This document shows, in pieces, positions 42,772-50,053 of a stretch of DNA of 50,053 bases. Each line of letters starts with the position of its first letter. Positions within the stretch are counted from its first letter, which is position 1. The DNA is from Candidatus Obscuribacterales bacterium. GTDB lineage: Bacteria; Cyanobacteriota; Vampirovibrionia; Obscuribacterales; Obscuribacteraceae. Below the pieces are notes generated by a model. It saw only the letters and a program-made list of their open reading frames with translations, did not search any database and was not told where the DNA came from. The stretch spans positions 1 through 50,053 of the forward strand of contig JAIEQI010000026.1 in NCBI GenBank assembly GCA_019747875.1, given 5' to 3'. A program made the position numbers and the translations under genes.

Positions 42772-42786
42772 ACGCTCTGGAGTTTC
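42772..42786 (+). repeat. Copy of dispersed 15-nt intergenic motif
   Basis: This is an exact match to 18193-18207. A partial copy, CTGGAGTTTCATAG, lies about 50 bases upstream at 42721. Both are in the 237-bp gap between hpt and the GNAT gene. Confidence 0.65.
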
Positions 42787-42848
42787 ACAGGCTAGGTTCC
42801 AGCAACTCCATCTTCATCAAGCACCCTCTATGGTAGGAATTCCGTTTT

Positions 42849-43865
42849 GTGCTGCGTCCATTAGAAGAACACGAAATAAATCAGGTATTAGGACAAAATT
42901 TCAAGATTTGGTCTCCGGGTTTGAGTCCGGCTCGCTATTTGCACTACCAATGGTGGCAGTTGCAGGATCCGTGGGGGCGAAGAAACCTTAAATATTGGGG
43001 GTATTCGGAGAAGACTCCGACTGCTGCCGTTCAGGGAAAAGTAGTAGCCTCATGCAAGCTCTATGATTTCAGCTATCAATCACAAAGCCGCATATTTAAG
43101 GCTGCCGGAGTTGGCGCTGTTTTTGTCGCAGAGAATGATCGCGGCAAATCAGCCGGACAGAAACTGTTGAAGGAGCTCATTTCTTACTGCACGGATGCTC
43201 AGTACGATTTCATGGTTCTCAACTCTGATATAGATCCGGGATATTACGAGCGTTTGGGTTTTCGCTTGTTTGAACCGTCTGCCTTTCGTATCAATGTGGA
43301 TGAAATTTGGCTCGACTACGCGATTGCTGAATTGAACAAGCATTGTGATACGTCCGTGAAAGACAGTTTTAGTGTTCGACCAGTTTCTTTGAAGGATGTT
43401 GAGGAAATAGTTCGTCACCACCAGCGGTGGCTAGCTCAGCAGCCATACGGAATGCGGCGCTCCGACGATTACATGGAGTTCAAGCTTGGAAGAGAGTTGT
43501 ATTTGAAAGAGCATTCTGCTCTGGGCTGGCCCCAGATGGATATTATCAGTGTCAACGAAGGAAAGTATGCGGGTGGTTATGCACTTGTCGAGCAGGCCGG
43601 ACCGTTTTTGCGCATCCTCGAAGTAATTGGTCCTGCACCGGTTAGGCACTCACTGTGGCGGCAGATTTTGAAACTGGCGAAAATTCGAGGAATCATGATC
43701 ATTCGCGGCTGGACAAAATCAGCCCCTGCCCTCAAGGGCGTTGAGTTCCATATGCGAGACTGGTCCTTTCCAATGATCATGCCGCTCAAAGATGACATCA
43801 AGGAGCGTGTTCTTGGCTGGACCAGGATAAAGCCGCCCTGTTTACTTGAATTAGATCATTTTTGA
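42849..43865 (+). CDS. GNAT-family acetyltransferase with C-terminal extension
   Basis: This 338-aa protein starts at a GTG with AGGA about 11 bases upstream. A GNAT domain covers about residues 1-150, with AVFVAENDRGKSAGQKLLKEL as the acetyl-CoA loop and YYERLGFRLF closing the fold. The second half (160-338) contains VSLKDVEEIVRHHQRW and GYALVEQAGPFLRILEV, probably a degenerate second GNAT fold as in double-GNAT proteins. The substrate is unknown. Confidence 0.85.
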   Translation: MLRPLEEHEINQVLGQNFKIWSPGLSPARYLHYQWWQLQDPWGRRNLKYWGYSEKTPTAAVQGKVVASCKLYDFSYQSQSRIFKAAGVGAVFVAENDRGKSAGQKLLKELISYCTDAQYDFMVLNSDIDPGYYERLGFRLFEPSAFRINVDEIWLDYAIAELNKHCDTSVKDSFSVRPVSLKDVEEIVRHHQRWLAQQPYGMRRSDDYMEFKLGRELYLKEHSALGWPQMDIISVNEGKYAGGYALVEQAGPFLRILEVIGPAPVRHSLWRQILKLAKIRGIMIIRGWTKSAPALKGVEFHMRDWSFPMIMPLKDDIKERVLGWTRIKPPCLLELDHF

Positions 43866-43985
43866 AAAAGGCAGCATACAAATATACCGAATTCGATATG
43901 TTCCTGTTCGAGTGGCTAGGGCGTAAAAGTCGGGGTGACAACGATGCTGGCTTAAGTCGGGTTAATGCAGCGCGTGCTTGAAAAC

Positions 43986-43999
43986 CTGAAACGTTTCAG
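43986..43999. promoter_or_regulatory. 14-bp perfect palindrome upstream of korA
   Basis: CTGAAACGTTTCAG is fully self-complementary and lies about 100 bases before the korA start, in a 233-bp gap that has no other feature. This is the right size and place for a dimeric repressor site, but only one copy is seen. Confidence 0.35.
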
Positions 44000-44098
44000 A
44001 TAGCTACGAAAACATTAGCTAAACCTGTAGCTTCCGGGCGTGAGCGGCTTCGCTTGATACACTTTGAAAATGTCATCACATATTTAAGGTAGTGTATA

Positions 44099-45922
44099 GT
44101 GAAGACCTTAGCAGCTGAAAGCGCCCAACAAACAGAACAGGGCAAAATAATCAACGACTTCTCGATTCAAGTCGCAACCGTGAACGGTTCCGGAAGCCAA
44201 TCTTCCAACAACGTTCTGATGCGCTCCATCTTTCAGATGGGCATCCCGGTTAGTGGCAAGAATCTCTTTCCGTCCAATATTGCAGGTTTGCCAACCTGGT
44301 TCACCATTCGTGTGAACAAGGATGGTTGGATCGCGCGCAAAAAGGAGATCGACATACTTGTTGCGATGAATCCGCAAACAGGTGTAGAAGATGTCAAATC
44401 TTTGCGCACTAATGCCATCTGCATAAGCCCTGTCGAAATGAACCTCGACAAGGTTCGAAGTGATGTAAGGCACTATTTAGTTCCGTTCGGGCAATTAGCA
44501 GCCGAAACGACCGACAACATAAAGCTGAGAAAGCTTTTGACAAACATGATTTACGTCGGTGTCGTAGCAGAACTGCTTGAAATCGAACAAGAGGAAATCG
44601 AAAAAGCCATTCGCAAACAATTCGAAGGCAAAGCCAAGGTAGTAGATCTCAACCTGGGTGCTGCCAACAAAGGAAGGCAATGGGCCAAAGAAAACCTCAA
44701 GAAGGAAGATCCTTATTATGTCGAGCGGCTCAACAAGACCGCCGGCAAAATCATCATCGATGGAAACGCCGCTGCTGCGCTCGGTTGTATGTTTGCCGGT
44801 GCGACAGTTGTGACCTGGTATCCGATTACCCCATCGTCCAGCCTTTGCGAAACGCTTGCTGACTACATGGAAGAATACCGCGTCGACAAAGAAACTGGTA
44901 AGGCCACCTACGCAATTATTCAAGCGGAAGACGAGCTTGCTGCTTTAGGGATGGCGCTTGGTGCTGGATGGGCCGGTGCTCGTTCGATGACGTCCACCTC
45001 TGGTCCTGGTATTTCGCTTATGGCTGAGTTTACAGGACTTGGCTATTTTGCTGAAATTCCGACAGTTGTCTTCGATATTCAACGTGTCGGACCGTCGACT
45101 GGTATGCCAACGCGTACCGCTCAAGCAGACTTAATGTCCACCTACCAGCTTTCACACGGTGACACCAAGCACATCGTTCTTCTGCCTGGCTCGGTTGCAG
45201 AATGCTACGAGATGGCTATGGATGCATTCAATCTGGCGGAGCGCTTCCAAACACCAGTGTTTGTATTGAGCGATCTCGATCTCGGTATGAATAACTGGAT
45301 GTCGGATCCGTTCCAATATCCCACTCAGCCAATTGATAGAGGCAAGGTTCTCGATGCCGATGAGCTAGCAAAACTAGGCAAATTCGAACGTTATCGCGAC
45401 GTCGATGGCGATGGCATTCCTTACCGCACCTTGCCGGGAACCAAGAGCCCGATTGCTGCTTATTTCACTCGTGGCAGCGGACACAACGAAAAGGCCGCAT
45501 ACACCGAGCGTCCGGAAGATTATGTCAATCTGATGGATCGTTTGAATAAGAAATACCAGACGGCTCGTAAGTACGTTCCGAAGCCAGAAACGCACATGAG
45601 CAAAGATGCCAAGATTGGTGTCATTGCATTTGGTTCTTCGCATCCAGCAATGATGGAAGCGATTGAAGAACTCAAAAATGCAAATACTCCAGTCAGCTAC
45701 ATTCGTGTTAGGGCGCTTCCGTTCACGGAAGAGCTACGACAATTCGTTGAGAAGCATGATCGAGTGTATGTGGTCGAGCAAAACCGCGATGCACAAATGC
45801 GCGATTTGATCAGAATGGAAATGCCGGAGCACACCATGAAGCTGCGTTCGGTTCTTCATTATGACGGCTTGCCGCTTGATGCAAGATCCGTCACCGATGG
45901 CATTCTTGAGCAAGAGAGGTAA
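44099..45922 (+). CDS. korA: 2-oxoacid:ferredoxin oxidoreductase, fused gamma-alpha subunit (KorA type)
   Basis: This 607-aa protein starts at a GTG behind TAAGG. The gamma domain (about 20-195) shows VNGSGSQSSNNVL. The alpha domain (about 215-607) begins DGNAAAALG and includes YPITPSS at 241-247 and TSTSGPGISLMAEFTGLGYFA, then a C-terminal transketolase-like domain. With KorB it oxidatively decarboxylates a 2-oxoacid, most likely 2-oxoglutarate to succinyl-CoA, reducing ferredoxin. The beta subunit follows 8 bp later. 2-oxoglutarate is preferred from the fused architecture, but other 2-oxoacids cannot be excluded. Confidence 0.93.
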   Translation: MKTLAAESAQQTEQGKIINDFSIQVATVNGSGSQSSNNVLMRSIFQMGIPVSGKNLFPSNIAGLPTWFTIRVNKDGWIARKKEIDILVAMNPQTGVEDVKSLRTNAICISPVEMNLDKVRSDVRHYLVPFGQLAAETTDNIKLRKLLTNMIYVGVVAELLEIEQEEIEKAIRKQFEGKAKVVDLNLGAANKGRQWAKENLKKEDPYYVERLNKTAGKIIIDGNAAAALGCMFAGATVVTWYPITPSSSLCETLADYMEEYRVDKETGKATYAIIQAEDELAALGMALGAGWAGARSMTSTSGPGISLMAEFTGLGYFAEIPTVVFDIQRVGPSTGMPTRTAQADLMSTYQLSHGDTKHIVLLPGSVAECYEMAMDAFNLAERFQTPVFVLSDLDLGMNNWMSDPFQYPTQPIDRGKVLDADELAKLGKFERYRDVDGDGIPYRTLPGTKSPIAAYFTRGSGHNEKAAYTERPEDYVNLMDRLNKKYQTARKYVPKPETHMSKDAKIGVIAFGSSHPAMMEAIEELKNANTPVSYIRVRALPFTEELRQFVEKHDRVYVVEQNRDAQMRDLIRMEMPEHTMKLRSVLHYDGLPLDARSVTDGILEQER

Positions 45923-45930
45923 TTAGAGAA

Positions 45931-46980
45931 ATGGTTACAACAACTCCATCCGGAAGCTCGGCACCGAAGACCAATCGCATTGGTCTGACGCTTGCTGACT
46001 ATAAAGGAGCGCCCTCGACATTGTGCGATGGCTGCGGACACGATGCCATCACTGCTCAAATCATCAAGGCCTGCTACGAAGTAGGCATGGATCCGCACAT
46101 GGTAGCGAAGCTTAGCGGCATCGGCTGCTCGAGCAAAACACCGGCATATTTCTTGAGTCAGTCGCATGGTTTCAACGCTGTGCACGGACGCATGCCGTCG
46201 GTTGCAACTGGTGTCTCCATGGCAAACAAGCAATTGCACTTGCTTGCTGTGAGCGGCGATGGCGACACAGCCAGTATCGGACTTGGACAGTTCTGCCACA
46301 TCGTACGCCGAAACGTTCCGATGGTTTATATCGTCGAGAACAATGGTGTGTATGGTTTGACGAAAGGACAGTTCTCCGCTACGGCAGAGAAAGGCGCGAA
46401 GGCAAAATCGGGAGTTCTAAACGAATTGCAATCGATTGACCTTTGCAGTCTGGCTATCGAACTGGGTTGCGGATTCGTCGGCAGATCTTTTGCCGGTGAC
46501 CCAAAACAGCTGATGGCTCTGATGAAGGCTGCTATGTCTCACAATGGAACAGCCGTGCTCGATGTAATCAGCCCTTGCGTTACCTTCAACAACCACGAAG
46601 GATCAACAAAGAGCTATAAGTACGCCAAGGAGCATGAAATCCCGTTGCATGAGCTGGGTTATGTAAGCTTCTTCGAGCAAATCACAGTTGATTATGAACC
46701 TGGTTCGGTGCAAGAAGTTCAGCTTCATGATGGATCGAGAATTACACTCAAGAAACTTGAGCATGATTTTGATCCGACAAATAGAGCGAAGGCAATTGAA
46801 ACCATTCACAAAGCAAACGAGGAGAAACAGTTCTTGACCGGCTTGCTATATATAGATGAGCAGAAGAGTTCATTTACAGATGTGATGGACATCATTGATG
46901 AGCCTCTGGCGACTTTGCCTGAATCAAAGACGAGACCACCAAAAGCGGCACTCGATAAGATTATGGCGGAGTTGATGTAA
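45931..46980 (+). CDS. korB: 2-oxoacid:ferredoxin oxidoreductase, beta subunit (KorB type)
   Basis: This 349-aa thiamine-diphosphate subunit contains LCDGCGHDAIT (Cys32, Cys35), GIGCSSKTPAYFL (Cys66) and a later ISPCVTFNNH, the four Cys that hold a [4Fe-4S] cluster in this family. The ThDP and metal motif is SGDGDTASIGLGQF with VENNGVYGLTKGQFS. Spacing to korA is 8 bp, so the two form one operon ended by the hairpin at 47063. No ferredoxin gene is adjacent. A ferredoxin-linked step of this kind suits anaerobic or micro-oxic carbon metabolism. Confidence 0.94.
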   Translation: MVTTTPSGSSAPKTNRIGLTLADYKGAPSTLCDGCGHDAITAQIIKACYEVGMDPHMVAKLSGIGCSSKTPAYFLSQSHGFNAVHGRMPSVATGVSMANKQLHLLAVSGDGDTASIGLGQFCHIVRRNVPMVYIVENNGVYGLTKGQFSATAEKGAKAKSGVLNELQSIDLCSLAIELGCGFVGRSFAGDPKQLMALMKAAMSHNGTAVLDVISPCVTFNNHEGSTKSYKYAKEHEIPLHELGYVSFFEQITVDYEPGSVQEVQLHDGSRITLKKLEHDFDPTNRAKAIETIHKANEEKQFLTGLLYIDEQKSSFTDVMDIIDEPLATLPESKTRPPKAALDKIMAELM

Positions 46981-47062
46981 TCGAGAGATTAGATTGCGAA
47001 TTAGCGAAAAACACGATTGTTCGCTGATTTCATTCGCCAGGCACTTACGTGAAATTACAGTG

Positions 47063-47104
47063 GACACCTGTCAGCAATCACAGTCTGGCAGGTGTCAATT
47101 TTTT
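47063..47104 (+). terminator. Intrinsic terminator of korAB
   Basis: GACACCTGTCAG pairs with CTGGCAGGTGTC over 12 positions (one G-T pair), with an 11-base loop, followed by AATTTTTT. It sits 83 bases after the korB stop on the same strand. Confidence 0.88.
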
Positions 47105-47157
47105 GAGCCTTTCATGGCTTATGTTGTTTCTGCAGCCAAGAACGCAGCGCGTACAAG

Positions 47158-48246
47158 CTAATGAGCTCTGGCTTTGGGACTTATGTTGATCATTACGATT
47201 TCCGGATGGCAAAAGAACCTGAGTCGGGGAGCGTGATAACGTTCATGACCAACGCCCGTCGTAACTAGTAAATGGCTGCCTGGTCGGATTTCAAAGAAAC
47301 CACCAGTTCCCCAATTCTGAGGCACTGAGCTGAAGGTAATGAGCGCACCCAACCCAGGGATTCGAACTTGCCCGCCGTGCGTGTGTCCAGCGACGAGCAA
47401 ATCAGCGTCAATTTTTCCGAGTGAGAAATCCGGCCCGTGTCCGAATACGATTTGAAAGCGATCCGTGGATGGAATCTTCAGCTTTGGATTGAATGAATCT
47501 TCAAAGCTTAATCCAGTTACAAATACTTCGCCGGCTTCCTCTGTGGATGTGTTGATAAATGTCTTGATTGGAAGAGCCTTGAAAGTTCTTGTCCAGCCCG
47601 GATCATCGACGTTGCCTTGAACCGCGAAGGTGCCAGATTTTGCAGAGAATTTGAGTTCAGCTAGTAAGTTGTTCAGTTTCTTTATTTCAAGTTCTCGCTC
47701 TTGCCAGTTTCCTGCGGCGTTGAGTTGGACATAGTCTCCCGGAAGCAAGATTATGTCCGGTTTTTGATCTAGTACTTTCTGGAGCGCCATCTTTTCGTAA
47801 TCGCTCACCTTATCCGTTTGCAAATCGGATAACACCGCGATCTTTATTGGACTTGTAATCTTTTCTGATTCCACTGAAATCGTTTTGGTTTCTAAGCATT
47901 TCGGTTCAACAAGAAAAGCGTCGATTCCTATTCCAATAACGATGATTACAAGTGTTAAAAGTATGATGGCAGTGCGCTTATAGTTCTTCTTGAACGCAAT
48001 CAGGGCCAATCCGAAGAGCAGTAGCGTGCCGCCATAAAAGATGGCTATGCAAAGAAGTCTCATGCAATCGAATAGATCTTGCTGGCAAACGAAAGCTGCA
48101 ATTATCGAGATAAATGCATAACCGAAGAGCGCTATAAAAAAGCTGTCCGGGCTGAGATTCTTTTTTGAGTAAGTCCAAAGTATCGTGCCAAGCACGATGA
48201 CTAGAATTACTCCAAAAGGGACTGTGCTAATAACGTCTAAGGGCAT
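47158..48246 (-). CDS. Membrane-anchored metallophosphoesterase
   Basis: This 362-aa protein has four predicted transmembrane helices in the first 130 residues. The calcineurin-like domain follows with all metal motifs: AVLSDLQTD, LLPGDYVQLN, VQGNVDDPG, FGHGPDF and AGHTHGGQVRIPG. The arrangement resembles YaeI-type membrane phosphodiesterases, whose substrates include lipid headgroups (UDP-diacylglucosamine is the LpxH-type example). Substrate here is not known. It converges with korB, and the terminator lies between them. Confidence 0.9.
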   Translation of the reverse strand: MPLDVISTVPFGVILVIVLGTILWTYSKKNLSPDSFFIALFGYAFISIIAAFVCQQDLFDCMRLLCIAIFYGGTLLLFGLALIAFKKNYKRTAIILLTLVIIVIGIGIDAFLVEPKCLETKTISVESEKITSPIKIAVLSDLQTDKVSDYEKMALQKVLDQKPDIILLPGDYVQLNAAGNWQERELEIKKLNNLLAELKFSAKSGTFAVQGNVDDPGWTRTFKALPIKTFINTSTEEAGEVFVTGLSFEDSFNPKLKIPSTDRFQIVFGHGPDFSLGKIDADLLVAGHTHGGQVRIPGLGALITFSSVPQNWGTGGFFEIRPGSHLLVTTGVGHERYHAPRLRFFCHPEIVMINISPKARAH

Positions 48247-48472
48247 GCGGCCAATTGTAGCGTTTGCCTAGGGATCAATGCCACTTAGTCGCGAAGATTG
48301 CTAATCAGCTTCATCGTTGCGTCGGCGAGGCGACGGTCGGAGTTTATTTCTGCCAGATTCTTCGGGCTCTAGTTAGTCTGCCCATTCGGACTGATGCTTC
48401 TCTTCGTGCGTTAATGACCGGAGTCGAATTTTGAGGTACATTTGCTCACCTTGTAGTCCAACCGAAATCCTA

Positions 48473-49825
48473 ATGGCAAGTCTTCTTTCGATTTTTAAGC
48501 CAGCACCATTTTGCGACCGCATTGCAGAGGACGAGATCCCGCTTGCGTACAAGCGCTATCGGTTTCAAATGCTGGCAACAGTTTTTGTCGGCTATGCTGC
48601 TTATTACCTGGTTCGTACAAACATCAATGTTGCAAAGCCTTATTTGATTCATGACCTCGGCATGACAAAAGGGGATGTCGGCTTACTTGCTTCAGCTCTA
48701 ACGATCGCTTACGGAATAAGTAAATTCGTGATGGGGAATGTTTCCGATCGATCTAATCCTCGCTATTTTCTCGCGACTGGACTCATTCTTTCTGGATTGA
48801 CCAATCTAATTTTTGGATTCTTGCCAGGATTGTTTTTGATGACTGTGTGTTGGTTTCTCAATGGCTGGTTTCAAGGAATGGGATGGCCGCCTTGCGGCAG
48901 GACTATGGTGCATTGGTTCTCTGACGGCGAGCGCGGAACGAAAATGGCGATCTGGAATGTCGCTCACAATATTGGTGGTATGTTAGCGCCATTGATTGCA
49001 GGTTATGCGATTATACTTCCGTGGTTAGGAGCTTCATGGAAAGCGGCTTTCTACGTACCGGCTGTTTTTGCCATTGCTTGCGGTGTACTTGTTCTGATCT
49101 TCATGCGAGACACGCCACAATCGGTTGGATTGCCTCCTATTGAGGAGCACATGAATGACTACCCTGAAACTTCAGTTGAAGATCGCGAACGTGAACTTTC
49201 CGCCTCCGAGATTCTGTTCAAACATGTGTTCAACAACAAGTTTTTGTGGATTTTTGCTGTTGCAAATGTATTGGTTTACGTAGTGCGATATGGAGTTGTA
49301 AATTGGGCGCCTACTTATCTGACAGAAGTTAAAGGCTATTCAATAACGCACTCGGCCTGGCAATCAGCGCTCTACGAATTTGCTGGAATTCCTGGTATGT
49401 TGTTTTCAGGTTGGGCTAGCGATAAGTTGTTTCATGGGCGTCGCTCGCCAGTAATGGCAATTTATATGCTGCTTGTTGTAGCAGCAATTTTTCTCTACTG
49501 GTTCAACCCGCCAGGCAATCAGCTGATAGATTCGATTGCATTGATTGCCATCGGATTTTTGATTTATGGACCGGTTATGTTAATTGGGATCGCCGCAGTT
49601 GATCTCGTTCCGAAGAAAGCCGCGGGCACCGCCGCCGGGTTAACCGGCTTGTTCGGTTATCTTGGAGCTACTGGAGCCGAATTGGGAATCGGCAATATAG
49701 TGCAGCATTATGGCTGGAATACGGGTTTCACTGTAATTATTGCGTCGGCGGTTCTATCAATAATTTTGCTTGTTCTTACATGGAATGTTCATGACCGACG
49801 TAAAGCGCATGGTAGCTCGCAATGA
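48473..49825 (+). CDS. MFS transporter of the GlpT/UhpT organophosphate:phosphate antiporter group
   Basis: This 450-aa transporter has about 12 transmembrane helices. The N-terminus LLSIFKPAPFCDRI and GYAAYYLVRTNINVAKPYL are typical of the glycerol-3-phosphate and hexose-phosphate transporters; the Arg in YLVRTN matches a substrate-phosphate residue of GlpT. NGWFQGMGWPPCGRTMVHWF is also characteristic. The ATG at 48473 is favoured over the upstream TTG (48431) because family members start near this point; its ribosome site is weak. It would import a phosphorylated C3-C6 compound in exchange for phosphate. Confidence 0.9.
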   Translation: MASLLSIFKPAPFCDRIAEDEIPLAYKRYRFQMLATVFVGYAAYYLVRTNINVAKPYLIHDLGMTKGDVGLLASALTIAYGISKFVMGNVSDRSNPRYFLATGLILSGLTNLIFGFLPGLFLMTVCWFLNGWFQGMGWPPCGRTMVHWFSDGERGTKMAIWNVAHNIGGMLAPLIAGYAIILPWLGASWKAAFYVPAVFAIACGVLVLIFMRDTPQSVGLPPIEEHMNDYPETSVEDRERELSASEILFKHVFNNKFLWIFAVANVLVYVVRYGVVNWAPTYLTEVKGYSITHSAWQSALYEFAGIPGMLFSGWASDKLFHGRRSPVMAIYMLLVVAAIFLYWFNPPGNQLIDSIALIAIGFLIYGPVMLIGIAAVDLVPKKAAGTAAGLTGLFGYLGATGAELGIGNIVQHYGWNTGFTVIIASAVLSIILLVLTWNVHDRRKAHGSSQ

Positions 49826-49906
49826 AAAATGTAAATGTAATTGCATAGGCTGGTGTTATGCACTCCTGCGAAGGGAGAACCAGCGGAGGCTGTCAAAAAA
49901 GAGATT

Positions 49907-50053
49907 GAGCCTGAGTGACTCAGGCTGGAGGGAAAGAGTGAGCCTGAGTGACTCAGGCTGGAGGGAAAGAATGAGCCTGAGTGACTCAGGCTGGAGGGAA
50001 AGAGTGAGCCTGAGTGACTCAGGCTGGAGGGAAAGAGTGAGCCTGAGTGACTC
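49907..50053. repeat. 33-bp tandem array with 19-bp palindrome core
   Basis: Units start at 49907, 49940, 49973, 50006 and 50039 (incomplete at the window edge). Each holds AGCCTGAGTGACTCAGGCT, a perfect inverted repeat with 9-base arms and a single central G, then GGAGGGAAAGAGTG. The third unit is preceded by ATG rather than GTG; otherwise copies are identical. The array runs past the right edge. Confidence 0.9.

Noticed and set aside
48247..48472. tRNA or small RNA gene in the gap before the transporter
   Set aside because: No cloverleaf or conserved TTC arm could be built, and no promoter-terminator pair was found.
49907..50053. CRISPR array
   Set aside because: Units are 33 bp with no variable spacers; the 14 bases between palindromes are the same in every copy. 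This is a plain tandem repeat.

Overview
The window looks like chromosomal DNA of a non-photosynthetic Cyanobacteriota lineage (Vampirovibrionia/Melainabacteria, perhaps Obscuribacterales). The grounds are moderate GC, many secreted TPR and short-repeat hypothetical proteins, fused gamma-alpha 2-oxoacid:ferredoxin oxidoreductase, rich two-component signalling and no photosynthesis genes. This placement is inference from gene style, not a measured phylogeny. No rRNA, tRNA, IS element, prophage or CRISPR array was recognised.

Layout. 1-156 is a 69-bp tandem repeat. 153-7577 (minus strand) is a chemosensory operon in transcription order cheW, cheR, cheW, cheA (with a degenerate receiver), cheB, a CheY-like regulator and a secreted TPR/duplicated aspartic protease. 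Two methyl-accepting proteins (7762-10605) face the other way. No flagellar or pilus gene is in view, so the output is unknown. 10617-14698 holds secreted repeat and TPR proteins and a tight three-gene operon: a 104-aa protein, a secreted repeat protein and a DUF6745-type protein. 14791-18249 carries an MscS channel, a MOSC protein, a molybdopterin-binding Mop protein, and a two-gene unit with an apparent HicB-HicA fusion and an ArsC/thioredoxin-fold protein.

18250-26429 has secreted proteins, an esterase, a DUF378 membrane protein, a solitary VirD4/TraG-like membrane ATPase with an unusual N-terminal half, and a TPR-flanked matrixin-like metalloprotease. 26586-35231 is a second signalling island: HPt protein, membrane histidine kinase, TPR lipoprotein, single receiver, REC-HPt-REC protein, VirB10/TrbI-like secreted protein, and a REC-HPt-REC-REC-GGDEF protein whose catalytic motif and inhibitory site look intact. 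Together these suggest a phosphorelay ending in cyclic-di-GMP synthesis.

35235-49825 is mostly metabolism and housekeeping: a UPF0104/LPG-synthase-like flippase, EEP-family hydrolase, two GNAT acetyltransferases, a membrane HEXXH peptidase-like protein, a 3-hydroxyisobutyrate dehydrogenase-like enzyme, hypoxanthine phosphoribosyltransferase, KorAB with a clear terminator, a metallophosphoesterase and a GlpT/UhpT-like transporter. The window ends inside a 33-bp tandem array built on a perfect 19-bp palindrome. Three different tandem arrays and a dispersed 15-nt motif mark the intergenic spaces.

The most notable items are the single-chain HicB-HicA fusion, the DUF6745 operon, the solitary VirD4-like ATPase with a predicted external beta domain, the HPt-rich relay island and the palindromic 33-bp array.
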